A DNA stretch of 38,340 nt from an uncultured Flammeovirgaceae bacterium (GCA_937884755.1 CAKZYJ010000394.1:1-38340), one strand, 5' to 3'; shown: positions 1-8,167, numbered from the stretch's first letter. Notes: a model not told the origin generated them from the letters alone. Translations and numbers: made by a program.

Positions 1-97
1 CAGATAAATAATTTTTGGCTTTGGCACTGTTTTTATCATCAGTTTATGTTAGGGACCCTTTCAATTTTTTTAGCATCATTAGATAAAAGTCGGGTTG

Positions 98-463
98 ATG
101 GAAGCAAAGCGCATACTAATACTAGACGACGAACAAGAAATATGCTTTTTGCTGGCAACTTTGCTGCGTCAGATGGGCTACGAAACCGATCACGCCTATA
201 ATTTGACCGATGGTATGCACAAACTGAACACCGAAAGGGCCTTCGATTTAGTGTTTTTAGACCTCAACCTGCCTGATGGATTAGGCCATGATCTGGTACC
301 AGTTATCAAAGCAAAATTGGCAAATGTCAAGGTAGTCATGATCAGTGCCCACGATACATTACTGCGACAAATTCAGTCCGATACCTTTGGAATAGATCAT
401 TCTATTACTAAACCATTCGACCGCAAAAGCATCGCTAAAGTGCTAGCTGACCTTGATCTGTAA
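98..463 (+). CDS. single-domain response regulator (CheY-like receiver)
   Basis: This is a stand-alone receiver domain of 121 residues with no output domain. The phosphorylation machinery is complete: the acidic pair D10-D11, the phospho-acceptor D55 in LDLNLPDG, the switch Ser at S83 and the conserved Lys in the TKPF motif at K105. An in-frame TTG lies directly before the ATG at 98; I take the ATG as the start. It probably relays phosphate or acts by protein contact, since nothing follows the receiver fold. It sits 123 bases before the sigma-54 activator gene on the same strand and may share signalling partners with the kinases downstream. No kinase is directly fused or overlapping, so its partner is unknown. 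Confidence 0.9.
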   Translation: MEAKRILILDDEQEICFLLATLLRQMGYETDHAYNLTDGMHKLNTERAFDLVFLDLNLPDGLGHDLVPVIKAKLANVKVVMISAHDTLLRQIQSDTFGIDHSITKPFDRKSIAKVLADLDL

Positions 464-557
464 CTTGAATTTCCAAACAAATTCTTTTGTTTACGCACTA
501 TTAGCAGAAGTAAAAATTAGCTACCTTTAGCCTCATCACGGCTATTTTTTCCAATTG

Positions 558-569
558 TTGTTATAACAA
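558..569. promoter_or_regulatory. perfect 12-bp palindrome before the NtrC-type gene
   Basis: TTGTTATAACAA is a perfect dyad ending 17 bases before the start codon of the sigma-54 activator gene. Its position would suit an operator or autoregulatory site. It lies in an AT-rich stretch, so chance occurrence is possible. There is no independent support for binding. Confidence 0.25.
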
Positions 570-586
570 TTTTTCGCTTTCAGTCA

Positions 587-1939
587 ATGAGTAAAGTTTT
601 AATTGTAGATGACGATCAGGACATCCGACTGCTGCTTGATAGGTTTTTGGCGAAAAACGGTTTTACTACTGCTACCGCAGCCACCGGAGACGAAGCACTA
701 TCAATCACGAAAAAAGAAACCTACGACCTACTGGTTTGTGATTTCAAGCTGCCTGATATCACCGGGCTAGAACTTATTCCTAAATTAAAAATTACCAATC
801 CTGAAGCAGCCATTATTGTAATTACGGGCTACTCCGACGTAAAAATTGCGGTGAAAGCCATTAAGTTGGGAGTATATGACTACGTAACCAAACCGCTTTT
901 CCCCGATGAGTTACTACTTACCGTAAAGCAGGCCATTGCCAGTAAACAAGTAGCCAAACAGCCAAAAAAAACGCAGAAGTCTACCCGCTTTATTATTGGT
1001 GAGAGTCCTCAAGCCAAACAGGTAATGAAACATATTCGCCTGATTGCTCCTACCGATATGTCGGTGATTATTCAGGGAGAAACCGGAACCGGAAAAGAGT
1101 TTGTCGCCAACGAAATCCATAACTACAGTAGCCGCATAGGCAAACCTTTTGTGGCCATTGACTGCGGAGCTCTGCCCAAGGATTTAGCCGGGTCAGAATT
1201 ATTTGGCCACGTAAAGGGAGCATTTACCGGAGCATTGAACGACAAAACCGGAAGCTTTGAGGCAGCGAACGGAGGCACGTTGTTCCTAGATGAGATTGGT
1301 AACCTCTCGTACGAAAATCAGATCAAGCTTCTGCGGGTGATACAGGAACGAAAAATTAAAAAGATTGGTAGCACTAAGGATATTCCTATTGATGTGCGTC
1401 TGATTGTGGCCACGAATGAAAATCTATCTGATGCTGTAAAGCAGGGGGAATTTAGGGAAGACCTATATCACCGGTTTAATGAGTTTAAAATTGAGTTGGC
1501 TCCGTTGAGGGAGCGGAAAGCTGATATAAAATTATTTGCCGATAGTTTTTTAGAAAAAGCCAATCAAGAGCTTAACAAATCGGTAGAAGACTTTGATGAC
1601 AGTGTCATGCGCCGCATGAAAGAATACTACTGGCACGGCAACCTGCGGGAGCTACACAATGTGGTAAAGAGATCAGTGCTATTAGCTCAAACCCCTGAAG
1701 TAACATTAGATTGCTTGCCTGAAGAGATAAAATCTCCTTCCTATTTCGATGATCTTTCTACCGAAGAAATCACTTCCGAACCCGAAAACCTAAAGTCGGT
1801 TTCTAAGTTAGCCGAACGAGATGCCATTATCAACGTGCTGGAAAAGACAGGATACAACAAAACGAAGGCCGCTAGCGTACTCAACATTGATCGGAAGACG
1901 TTGTACAACAAAATGAAATCGTACAACATTGATCTCTAG
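587..1939 (+). CDS. NtrC-family sigma-54-dependent response regulator
   Basis: A three-domain activator of 450 residues, the usual length for the family. The receiver (about 1-120) has D8-D10, acceptor D52, T80 and K102. The AAA+ sigma-54 interaction domain (about 134-370) has Walker A GETGTGKE at 164-171, the sigma-54 contact loop GAFTGA at 211-216 and Walker B around LFLDE at 232-236. A Fis-type helix-turn-helix closes the protein (about 408-448). All residues needed for ATP-driven opening of sigma-54 promoters are present. Its kinase is not fused; the PAS kinase that starts 77 bases downstream on the same strand is the nearest candidate. This is the only gene in the left-hand signalling cluster with a recognisable DNA-binding output. 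Confidence 0.96.
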   Translation: MSKVLIVDDDQDIRLLLDRFLAKNGFTTATAATGDEALSITKKETYDLLVCDFKLPDITGLELIPKLKITNPEAAIIVITGYSDVKIAVKAIKLGVYDYVTKPLFPDELLLTVKQAIASKQVAKQPKKTQKSTRFIIGESPQAKQVMKHIRLIAPTDMSVIIQGETGTGKEFVANEIHNYSSRIGKPFVAIDCGALPKDLAGSELFGHVKGAFTGALNDKTGSFEAANGGTLFLDEIGNLSYENQIKLLRVIQERKIKKIGSTKDIPIDVRLIVATNENLSDAVKQGEFREDLYHRFNEFKIELAPLRERKADIKLFADSFLEKANQELNKSVEDFDDSVMRRMKEYYWHGNLRELHNVVKRSVLLAQTPEVTLDCLPEEIKSPSYFDDLSTEEITSEPENLKSVSKLAERDAIINVLEKTGYNKTKAASVLNIDRKTLYNKMKSYNIDL

Positions 1940-1961
1940 TTACTGACTTTTTAAATTGCTT

Positions 1962-1987
1962 GCTAGCCTTGAGATGATTAAGCTAGC
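1962..1987. other. two GCTAGC palindromes 20 bp apart
   Basis: The intergenic gap before the PAS kinase gene carries GCTAGC at 1962-1967 and again at 1982-1987. The spacing is exactly 20 bp, about two helical turns. The two copies can also pair with each other as a hairpin stem with a 14-base loop. No T-run follows, so it is not a classical terminator. A role is speculative. Confidence 0.2.
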
Positions 1988-2016
1988 TAAACCTACTCCT
2001 TCCAGACTATTTTTTT

Positions 2017-3510
2017 ATGCAGGAGGTAACCATACACGACCTTTTTGAAATTACTGACGACGGCATTATTATTTTTAGTCCGGTCTACGATGACCAGAAA
2101 GAGATCATCAATTTTCGCCACGAGCAAGTCAACGAAACCGCTCTTCGGCTTCTAAACCGACAACGTCAGGATTTACAAGGCAAGCATTTACTCGAGGTAT
2201 TCCCGGATCTGGAAGATTCTGATTTGTTTAATCAGTATGTACGCGTAATAGAAACCGGAAACACTTATCGCACTGAGTTTCAGTATCAGAACCAGGGATT
2301 AAATACTTGGTTTAAAAACATTGTGTACCGGATTAATCAGCAACTTTTGGTTCGCTTCAGTGATATTAGCGAATACCGGCAATTGCTGCAGGAAAGCTCA
2401 CAAAACGAAGGTCTTTACCAGGCCTTGGTCAAAGGTTTACCCGACACAGATGTGCTACTGATAGACCGGCAGTTCAATGTCCGGATCAGCAAAGGAGCCC
2501 CACTGCGTGCCTATGGCTACACTTCTACCGTAGAACAAAACACACAACTGATTAATGTGTTGGATGAAGACGCTGCTCGAACAGTTACCCGCATCTGCCG
2601 ACAATGTTTTCGGGGAAAAACAATTCGGGAAGAGGTATCGGTAGATGGTACCATCTACCGGCTGTCATTCGTGCCAACTTACGACTACGACGGAACAGTC
2701 TTCGGCTGCCTGATAGTCACCGAAGATATTGGGGTGTTTAGCCTCACCGAAGACGAACTCAGGAACAAGCTATACGCACTGGAGAGTGCTCAAGAAAGCT
2801 TAGAACAATTTGCCTACGTAGCTTCCCATGACTTACAGGAACCTCTGAGAAAAATTCAGGCTTTTGGCGATCGTATTAAAACTCGATACGCCGATAAATT
2901 TGATGATACTGGTCAGGATTACTTTAACCGCATGCAAAGTGCCGCCAAGCGGATGCAGACCCTAATTGATGATCTGTTGAAGTATTCCCGGGTGGGTCGT
3001 ATTCAAAATGCCTTTGAACCCATTGACTTGAACCAGTTGCTGCAAGAAGTTATTTCTGATCTGGAGACTACTATTGATGAATCAGGAGCCACGGTGGAAG
3101 TTGATGACTTACCAACTATTGAAGGGGAGATTACTCAACTTCGGCAGCTTTTTCAAAACCTGTTGAGTAATGCTATTAAGTTTAAGCGAGAAGGTGTTCC
3201 GCCGAGAATTTCGATAAAATCCCGCCTGATCAAACCGGAAGAAGTTGACTCACCCAATTCAGTTTCAGAACCTTACGAGATAACAGTCGCCGATAATGGA
3301 ATCGGGTTTGATGAGAAGTATCTGGACCGCATTTTTAATATTTTTCAGCGCCTGCACGGCCGCAATCAGTACCCTGGTACGGGCATTGGGTTAGCCATCT
3401 GCCGCAAGATTGCCGAGAATCATCAAGGTGATATCTATGCTACTAGCGAGGAAGAGAAAGGTACCACTTTTTACGTAATTTTACCCAAAAATCAACCGTT
3501 GCCGGTATGA
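2017..3510 (+). CDS. soluble PAS-domain sensor histidine kinase
   Basis: A 497-residue kinase with no signal peptide or membrane segment, so it senses a cytoplasmic cue. Two PAS-like regions (about 5-120 and 130-240) precede a linker helix and a HisKA domain of the type found in bacteriophytochrome-like kinases. The phospho-accepting His is H271 in ASHDLQEPLRK. The ATPase domain has an N box (NLLSNAIKFK), a G1 box (ADNGIGFD) and a glycine lid (GTGIGLAI). Its stop overlaps the start of the next gene by four bases (ATGA), so the kinase and the following receiver are translationally coupled and probably form a pair. The ligand is not readable: no bilin- or heme-specific motif is visible. Confidence 0.93.
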   Translation: MQEVTIHDLFEITDDGIIIFSPVYDDQKEIINFRHEQVNETALRLLNRQRQDLQGKHLLEVFPDLEDSDLFNQYVRVIETGNTYRTEFQYQNQGLNTWFKNIVYRINQQLLVRFSDISEYRQLLQESSQNEGLYQALVKGLPDTDVLLIDRQFNVRISKGAPLRAYGYTSTVEQNTQLINVLDEDAARTVTRICRQCFRGKTIREEVSVDGTIYRLSFVPTYDYDGTVFGCLIVTEDIGVFSLTEDELRNKLYALESAQESLEQFAYVASHDLQEPLRKIQAFGDRIKTRYADKFDDTGQDYFNRMQSAAKRMQTLIDDLLKYSRVGRIQNAFEPIDLNQLLQEVISDLETTIDESGATVEVDDLPTIEGEITQLRQLFQNLLSNAIKFKREGVPPRISIKSRLIKPEEVDSPNSVSEPYEITVADNGIGFDEKYLDRIFNIFQRLHGRNQYPGTGIGLAICRKIAENHQGDIYATSEEEKGTTFYVILPKNQPLPV

Positions 3511-3962
3511 ATCTAGCTCACCATAAAACCACAACCATTCTCATGGCTGATGACGATCCGGATGATCGTATTCTTACGAAAGATGCCTTGGAAGAAAACC
3601 GCCTGGCCAACGATCTGCACTTTGTAGAAGATGGGGAAGAACTGATGGACTATCTACATCAACGAGGAAAATATAGCGAGCAAAATGCACCTTTCCCCGG
3701 TCTGATTCTCCTTGATCTGAATATGCCTCGTAAAGACGGGCGCGAAGCTCTGGCCGAGATAAAGGCTCATCCGAAACTGAAGCATATTCCGGTAATTGTA
3801 CTCACTACTTCCAAAGCCGAAGAGGATATTTTTAAAACCTACGATCTGGGAGTAAGCTCGTTTATTACCAAACCCGTCACATTTGAAGATCTGGTGCAGG
3901 TAACCAAAGCTATTGGCAATTACTGGTTCGGTATAGTAGAGTTACCCCAGCGGATAGAATAA
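3507..3962 (+). CDS. Rcp1-type response regulator
   Basis: A single receiver domain of 151 residues with D15-D17, acceptor D70 in LLDLNMPRKDG, T100 and K122. The long loop after beta-2 (about 52-64) and the NMPRKDG signature are typical of the Rcp1 class, which partners phytochrome-like kinases. The start overlaps the kinase stop by four bases, and the next kinase gene begins 7 bases after this stop, so the three genes look like one transcript. With no output domain, it probably shuttles phosphate between the two kinases or acts on a protein target. Confidence 0.93.
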   Translation: MNLAHHKTTTILMADDDPDDRILTKDALEENRLANDLHFVEDGEELMDYLHQRGKYSEQNAPFPGLILLDLNMPRKDGREALAEIKAHPKLKHIPVIVLTTSKAEEDIFKTYDLGVSSFITKPVTFEDLVQVTKAIGNYWFGIVELPQRIE

Positions 3963-3969
3963 TACCCGT

Positions 3970-5409
3970 ATGCAAAAAGAGCAGATACACCTTTTGCTGG
4001 TTGATGACGATGAAGATGACTACATCATCACCCGCGACTTACTGACCGAAATGGAAACCACCGATTTCACTATTGAGTGGGTTGAAAACTACAAGGATGC
4101 CGTTCAGGAGCTGACTGAAGATCGTTTCGATGTATACCTGATTGACTACCGATTAGGAGAGCACAACGGTCTGGACTTACTGAAGAAAGGAATAGAATTA
4201 GGAGTACGAGGCCCCATCATTGTGCTCACTGGTAAGGGTTTTGCGGAAATCGACTTCCAGGCCATGCAGATGGGTGCTGCCGACTATTTGGTGAAAGACG
4301 GATTGAATACGTTGGTTATTGAACGTAGCATTCGCTACGCCATCAATAACGCTAAAACGGTCAATAAACTTCATACTCAAGAGCAGAAGTACCGAACGCT
4401 GTTTGAACAGTCAGTAAGTGCTATTTACATTACCAATCATGAAGATTTATTTATTGATGCCAACAGTGCTACGGAACAGTTCTTCGGCTATTCACTGACT
4501 GAGCTTCGCAGCATGTCGTTGAAAGATTTGTTTTCCCAGCCTGAGCAGTATCCCAAACTTTACCAGAAACTGACCTGCAAGGGCATGGTTAAAGACTTCG
4601 AAGCAATACTTCTTCACCAAGATGGCCGTCCAATTGCCTGTAGTCTCTCAGCCGCCCGATTGGTAGATACCGAAGGGACACTACAAGGCTACCAGGGAAT
4701 TATTACTGACGTATCTCAAAAGAAAAAAGTGCAGCAGGAGTTAATCCGCCTCGAGAAAATGATGATGACGGCTAACATTGCTCGCAGTATTGCCCACGAG
4801 GTTCGTAATCCGCTTACGAATATCAATTTATCACTAGAACAATTTGCCGCAGAAATTACCGACCGGGATGACCTAAGTGTCTACCTGGATATTATCCGCC
4901 GTAATACCAAGCGAATAAACGATCTAATAACAGCCATGCTCAATTCTTCTAAGCCATCCCAACTTTCGTTACAACCTTGTTCACTAAATCAAGTAGTGGA
5001 GCAGACACTAACTATTGCTTCCGAACGTATCAAGTTACAGAAGGTGCAAATTGAGCAGCAATTAGATGCTAATCTCTCCGATATTTTACTCGATCAAGAT
5101 AAGTTGGTAATAGCATTGCTAAGTATTATTAACAATGCCATAGAGGCAGTAGATTCAGAGAAAGGCAAGCTCTCGCTACGAACCTGGCAGGATGCTGAGC
5201 GTGAATACGTAGCTATTCAAGATAATGGGCACGGAATTGAAGCCAGTGAATTAGATAATTTATTTGATGCCTTTCATACTGGCAAACGAGGGGGTATGGG
5301 ATTAGGGCTTACTTCTACTCAAAATATTATCAATAGCCACAAAGCTAAAATTTCGGTAGAAAGTGAGGTAGATAAGGGTACCTGCTTTACTATTTCCTTT
5401 CCAAAGTAA
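3970..5409 (+). CDS. receiver-PAS-histidine kinase hybrid
   Basis: A 479-residue soluble kinase with an N-terminal receiver (about 1-125; D12-D14, acceptor D59), a PAS domain (about 137-250), HisKA with H276 in IAHEVRNPLTN, and an ATPase domain with N box (INNAIEAV), G1 box (QDNGHGIE) and glycine lid (GMGLGLT). In the receiver the usual Lys-Pro is Lys-Asp (LVKDGL), a substitution also seen in other receivers of this kind. Placing the receiver in front of the sensor and kinase suggests that phosphorylation by another kinase controls this one, as an integration step. It is the last gene of the three-gene operon beginning at 2017. Confidence 0.93.
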   Translation: MQKEQIHLLLVDDDEDDYIITRDLLTEMETTDFTIEWVENYKDAVQELTEDRFDVYLIDYRLGEHNGLDLLKKGIELGVRGPIIVLTGKGFAEIDFQAMQMGAADYLVKDGLNTLVIERSIRYAINNAKTVNKLHTQEQKYRTLFEQSVSAIYITNHEDLFIDANSATEQFFGYSLTELRSMSLKDLFSQPEQYPKLYQKLTCKGMVKDFEAILLHQDGRPIACSLSAARLVDTEGTLQGYQGIITDVSQKKKVQQELIRLEKMMMTANIARSIAHEVRNPLTNINLSLEQFAAEITDRDDLSVYLDIIRRNTKRINDLITAMLNSSKPSQLSLQPCSLNQVVEQTLTIASERIKLQKVQIEQQLDANLSDILLDQDKLVIALLSIINNAIEAVDSEKGKLSLRTWQDAEREYVAIQDNGHGIEASELDNLFDAFHTGKRGGMGLGLTSTQNIINSHKAKISVESEVDKGTCFTISFPK

Positions 5410-5481
5410 GAAGAAATTAGTACAGCCAGCTAATTATTTTCAAGACTGTTAACTCTGTTTCATTCAGACTTTTTCGCTATC

Positions 5482-5515
5482 AGGGCTTCAAGGAGACCAG
5501 GCAGGTCAAGGCCCT
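5482..5515 (+). terminator. GC-rich hairpin downstream of the kinase operon
   Basis: A stem forms from AGGGCTT at 5482 and AAGGCCCT at 5508 (one bulged G), with an inner GACC/GGTC stem and a 5-base loop. A six-base bulge separates the two stems. It lies about 70 bases after the last two-component gene and before a convergent gene. No U-run follows, so it may be a transcript-end stabiliser rather than an intrinsic terminator. Confidence 0.35.
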
Positions 5516-5655
5516 ATTACTGAGTACGCTTGTTGTCGGCTAAATTAGAGTAGTTTCTCCCTAATTATATTTCCACAATATTCTGTAAAAAAGTTATTGT
5601 TATGGAAAAAAAAGTCACTGATGTTCACCGGTGTAGGAAAAATGATTGGAGATCA

Positions 5656-5934
5656 CTAGGATTTTCGCTCATCCCAAGTAACGTTGCGGCGAATGAAAAG
5701 CTTGACTAAGCTGGAAGTGACACTAACTAATAGTGTCCAGAGCAAGGCTTGCTGCAGTGAAACTTCCCGGTCTGCCGGATTTTTTGGGGGTTCTTCGTGG
5801 GTGGCCTTCTGCCAGGCAAATTCAATAATTCGCTTCACCAGTATAGCACTGATCATAGTAGCACCCCCAACAATCCAATTATTTACTTGTACGTCGTCGT
5901 CAAAACTTTCTTTAATTTTCTCAAATAGACTCAT
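5656..5934 (-). CDS. DUF4235 family small membrane protein
   Basis: A 92-residue protein with two hydrophobic segments (about 19-42 and 63-84) joined by a charged loop containing EEPPKNPADRE. The layout GG-x-KRIIEFAWQKATHEEPP followed by a second helix and a basic tail fits the DUF4235 family of small integral membrane proteins, whose function is unknown. The start at 5934 lies 16 bases downstream of the last codon of the DUF1206 pseudogene, so the two were probably one operon before decay. A 94-codon frame on the opposite strand here is a shadow. Confidence 0.75.
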   Translation of the reverse strand: MSLFEKIKESFDDDVQVNNWIVGGATMISAILVKRIIEFAWQKATHEEPPKNPADREVSLQQALLWTLLVSVTSSLVKLFIRRNVTWDERKS

Positions 5935-5950
5935 AGTTTATAGGTTAATT

Positions 5951-6450
5951 TTAAATACTACTTGGTAATACGCGATAACGGGCCTTCACGAACAAAGACA
6001 ACTCATAAAAACCAAACTAATTGCCACAATTCTCAAAAAAAATCATTTGCCGGGTTGAGCTTGGCTGTATAAATTATTATGCCTGTTTAGTTCCTCCAGC
6101 CTGATCAGGTTTAGCCTCAATGGCTGCTCGCAAAAAGAAGTATCCTATGACTAAGATTCCAATTCCACAGGCAGTATAACCAACATATCCAGCCTTCATC
6201 GGTATATCCTTCACTCGTTGATCTAACTGGCTACCCTACACTTTTTGGCGTATTTACCCAACACAGCCCGATAAATCTGATGGGCTGCCTTGCCAAAGAA
6301 TACCATCGCTATAATTCCAACTAAAATCTATTCGAAAGGTTGGCTTAAGAGGATTTGAACTATAGTATCCTTTTGATCTCCCTCACCACTCCCTGAAAAC
6401 CAATAGAAAAGAGCAGACGAAACGCTTCAAAAGCAATAACCCCATAAAAA
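5951..6450 (-). pseudogene. DUF1206 membrane protein, decayed
   Basis: No single frame is long, but joining minus-strand frames gives a clear C-terminal part of a DUF1206 protein, a family built of repeated paired membrane helices. Reading from about 6450 downward: a Gly/Ser-rich linker, ILLSQPFE, a stop (TAG at 6328-6330), ILVGIIAMVFFGKAAHQIYR, a stop/frameshift near 6223, then LDQRVKDIPMKAGYVGYTA and RAAIEAKPDQAGGTKQA, tandem stops at 6074-6079, FIQPSST, a frameshift in the A8 run at 6035-6042, IVAISLVF, a further frameshift near 6004-6011, and the family-like end LFVKARYRVL with stop at 5951-5953. At least five lesions make it non-functional. The N-terminal half is not recognisable. The upstream boundary is approximate. 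Confidence 0.7.
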
Positions 6451-6822
6451 CTCCACTTGTGCTGTAGAAACTTCCGCTTCTTATGATAAGATTGTAGAAA
6501 GTAAAAAAATGAGGCAAAAATATAGCTCGGATTTGCATTTCCCCTTATAGTTGAAAGGCTCATTAAAGCCAGAAAATAATGTTGAAAACACTAGGGAAAC
6601 CAATAGTGGTTTATTTCTTAGGGGTCGCTTCCCCAAAGTGGGGAAATCTTTTCTCAGGCATTCAAACAAGTTAGTTTTCTTACTCGAGTAGCATTCCTAT
6701 ACAACCAATAAAAGTAACCCCAAAGCCTAAAATCAGCCCTTAACTTGCAGAAAAATGCTATTTTTTGAAACTTGGCACAAGATTTTCGTATACTATGTTG
6801 AACACTTAAACTTTTTGATCTT
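6451..6822. other. intergenic stretch upstream of the YtxH gene
   Basis: No convincing gene. A minus-strand frame (about 6360-6563) encodes a hydrophobic, aromatic-rich stretch containing FYGVIAFEAFRLLFS, which could be further debris of the DUF1206 gene, but I cannot align it with confidence. The plus strand must hold the promoter for the YtxH gene at 6823. I see no clear TAnnTTTG element there. Confidence 0.4.
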
Positions 6823-7083
6823 ATGAGATTACTATCAGGAATTATTGCCGGGGCACTGGCCGGAATTGCTGCTGGAATATTATTGGCTCCTGAGAAAGGT
6901 GACAAAACCAGGAAACGACTCAACCAAGAAGGTACCCGTTTTCGTAGCGATGTAGAAAAGTCGCTGAACGAAGGTATTTACAACTTGTTGGATTCAGTTA
7001 GCCAAGCTATTGACGATTACTCTAAGCGTAGCCAGAAGTCGTTGAAGCAGGCTAAAAAGAAAAAGCGCTACATCAACTTCTAG
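6823..7083 (+). CDS. YtxH domain-containing protein
   Basis: An 86-residue protein. A glycine/alanine-rich hydrophobic helix (about 5-22, GIIAGALAGIAAGILLAPEKG) is followed by a long charged amphipathic tail (KTRKRLNQEG onward) rich in Lys, Ser and Glu. This is the hallmark of YtxH proteins, small membrane-anchored proteins often linked to general stress responses; the molecular role is unknown. The start ATG at 6823 is the only one before the hydrophobic helix. It stands alone, with decayed sequence on both sides. Confidence 0.85.
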   Translation: MRLLSGIIAGALAGIAAGILLAPEKGDKTRKRLNQEGTRFRSDVEKSLNEGIYNLLDSVSQAIDDYSKRSQKSLKQAKKKKRYINF

Positions 7084-7209
7084 AAGCGTTGTAGCTACGA
7101 CCGTATGACTTTTTGGAGCCCGCATTTTTTCATCTGAGCTGTTGAAATTTTGGATAATTTTGTGGGCATTCATCAGAGCTAAATTTTTTACTATTTTTTT
7201 TCATTTTAG

Positions 7210-7460
7210 CTACTTTACTACTAATTCATAGATATTGACTGAGAAGAAAACCTTTCTTAGATAGTAAACCATCACTATCAGGCCGAGTACAAAGAAAGCA
7301 TTGATAAATTGAAAGCTGACCGCGATCACATAGGGAACTTCACCATGCAAACTTAAGAAGAAATCAAAGATTGTGTAAGCAATAATTTTAGAGAATTTAA
7401 GCGGGAGCTTAAAGAAACCAAACTTAGAAATAGAAATCTAGAAACATGTATTTTTTTCAT
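7210..7460 (-). pseudogene. possible remnant of a small membrane protein
   Basis: On the minus strand a 75-codon stop-free frame (7437 down to the stop at 7210-7212) lacks a start codon. It encodes a plausible membrane protein, with KLPLKFSKIIAYTIF and a hydrophobic helix around FFVLGLIVMVYYLRKVF. A frame one register away begins with ATG at 7460 (MKKIHVSRFLFL), so a single frameshift near 7425-7438 would join them into a protein of roughly 83 residues. I do not recognise the family. It could be a frameshifted small gene or chance coding potential in AT-rich DNA. Confidence 0.35.
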
Positions 7461-7472
7461 TAATCCAAGGAC

Positions 7473-7506
7473 AAAAAACAGGGTGCTGTTAGCATCCTGT
7501 TTTTTT
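7473..7506. terminator. bidirectional rho-independent terminator-like hairpin
   Basis: A run of six A, then CAGG-G-TGCT, loop GTT, AGCA-T-CCTG, and seven T. The stem has one G-T wobble and extends into the flanking A/T runs, so either strand could terminate here. The nearest plus-strand gene upstream (YtxH) ends 390 bases away. On the minus strand it lies just before the possible remnant gene. Confidence 0.7.
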
Positions 7507-7646
7507 GTAGTATTGCAGCTACAGCTAAGCACTTTACTTTTTCTCATCGTAAAACCTACTGTGAGAGTCGAAAATACGGCCCCATTATTAGACTACGGGC
7601 CTACCAATCTAGGGTAAGTGCTTTTTTCTGGATTAACCTTTACACC

Positions 7647-8156
7647 ATGACTGTTGCTTTAAGCTCCCAACCAGATATTCCGGAGATATTTCGCCTCTAC
7701 CGGCTAGCGACTGAGCTGCAGAAGGAAAAGTTTCCCGAGAACCAGTGGCCGGAGTTTAGTCCAGAGCTAGTGACTACCGAAGTGACAGAGCTACGACAGT
7801 TTAAAATGCTGATAGACAACCAAATAGCATGCGTTTGGGCTATTACTTATCACGATCCCCAAATCTGGGAAGAAGAAGACAATGATTATTCTCTCTACAT
7901 TCACCGCATTGCTACCAATCCAGATTTCAGAGGCAATAATCTGGTAAAACAGATTGCCGACTGGGCGAGAGAATTTGCCCAAGAAAAAAGGTTACGGTTT
8001 ATCCGGATGGATACCTGCGGATATAATCAGAAACTTATTAATCATTACACTCGCTGTGGCTTTGAATTTTTAGGCAGCCGTAAACTAAAAGACCCCTTGG
8101 GCCTACCCGCTCACTACCAACAGGCCGATGTCTGTTTCTTTGAAATCAAATTATAA
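7647..8156 (+). CDS. GNAT family N-acetyltransferase
   Basis: A 169-residue protein with the GNAT fold order: an N-terminal alpha-beta part with a hydrophobic strand IACVWAITY, the central strand LYIHRIATNPDFRG leading to the acetyl-CoA loop, and the C-terminal part RMDTCGYNQKLINHYTRCGFEFLG, a typical motif-B ending. The phosphate-binding loop is degenerate: RGNNLV stands where RGxGxG/A is usual. Acetyl-CoA binding may therefore be altered. The substrate cannot be told. It begins a same-strand set with the GrpB-family gene, 11 bases downstream. Confidence 0.85.
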   Translation: MTVALSSQPDIPEIFRLYRLATELQKEKFPENQWPEFSPELVTTEVTELRQFKMLIDNQIACVWAITYHDPQIWEEEDNDYSLYIHRIATNPDFRGNNLVKQIADWAREFAQEKRLRFIRMDTCGYNQKLINHYTRCGFEFLGSRKLKDPLGLPAHYQQADVCFFEIKL

Positions 8157-8167
8157 ATCGATTGATC

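Larger units (their letters stand above)
7084..7646. other. long gap holding a possible remnant and a hairpin
   Basis: This 0.56-kb gap has no intact gene. It contains the minus-strand membrane-like frame and the terminator-like hairpin listed separately. The last 140 bases before the acetyltransferase gene presumably hold its promoter; no clear consensus element is visible. Confidence 0.5.

Noticed and set aside
22-37. Sigma-54-like promoter (TGGCAC then TT five bases later)
   Set aside because: The -12 GC is missing (TTAT instead of TTGC), so the essential element fails even though an NtrC-type gene lies nearby.
5602-5709. Short ATG-started plus-strand frame of 35 codons
   Set aside because: It overlaps the 3' end of the DUF4235 gene, has no recognisable composition and no clear start context; treated as chance.
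5684-5968. 94-codon plus-strand frame opposite the DUF4235 gene
   Set aside because: It is antisense to a recognisable family member and shows no domain; a shadow of the real gene.
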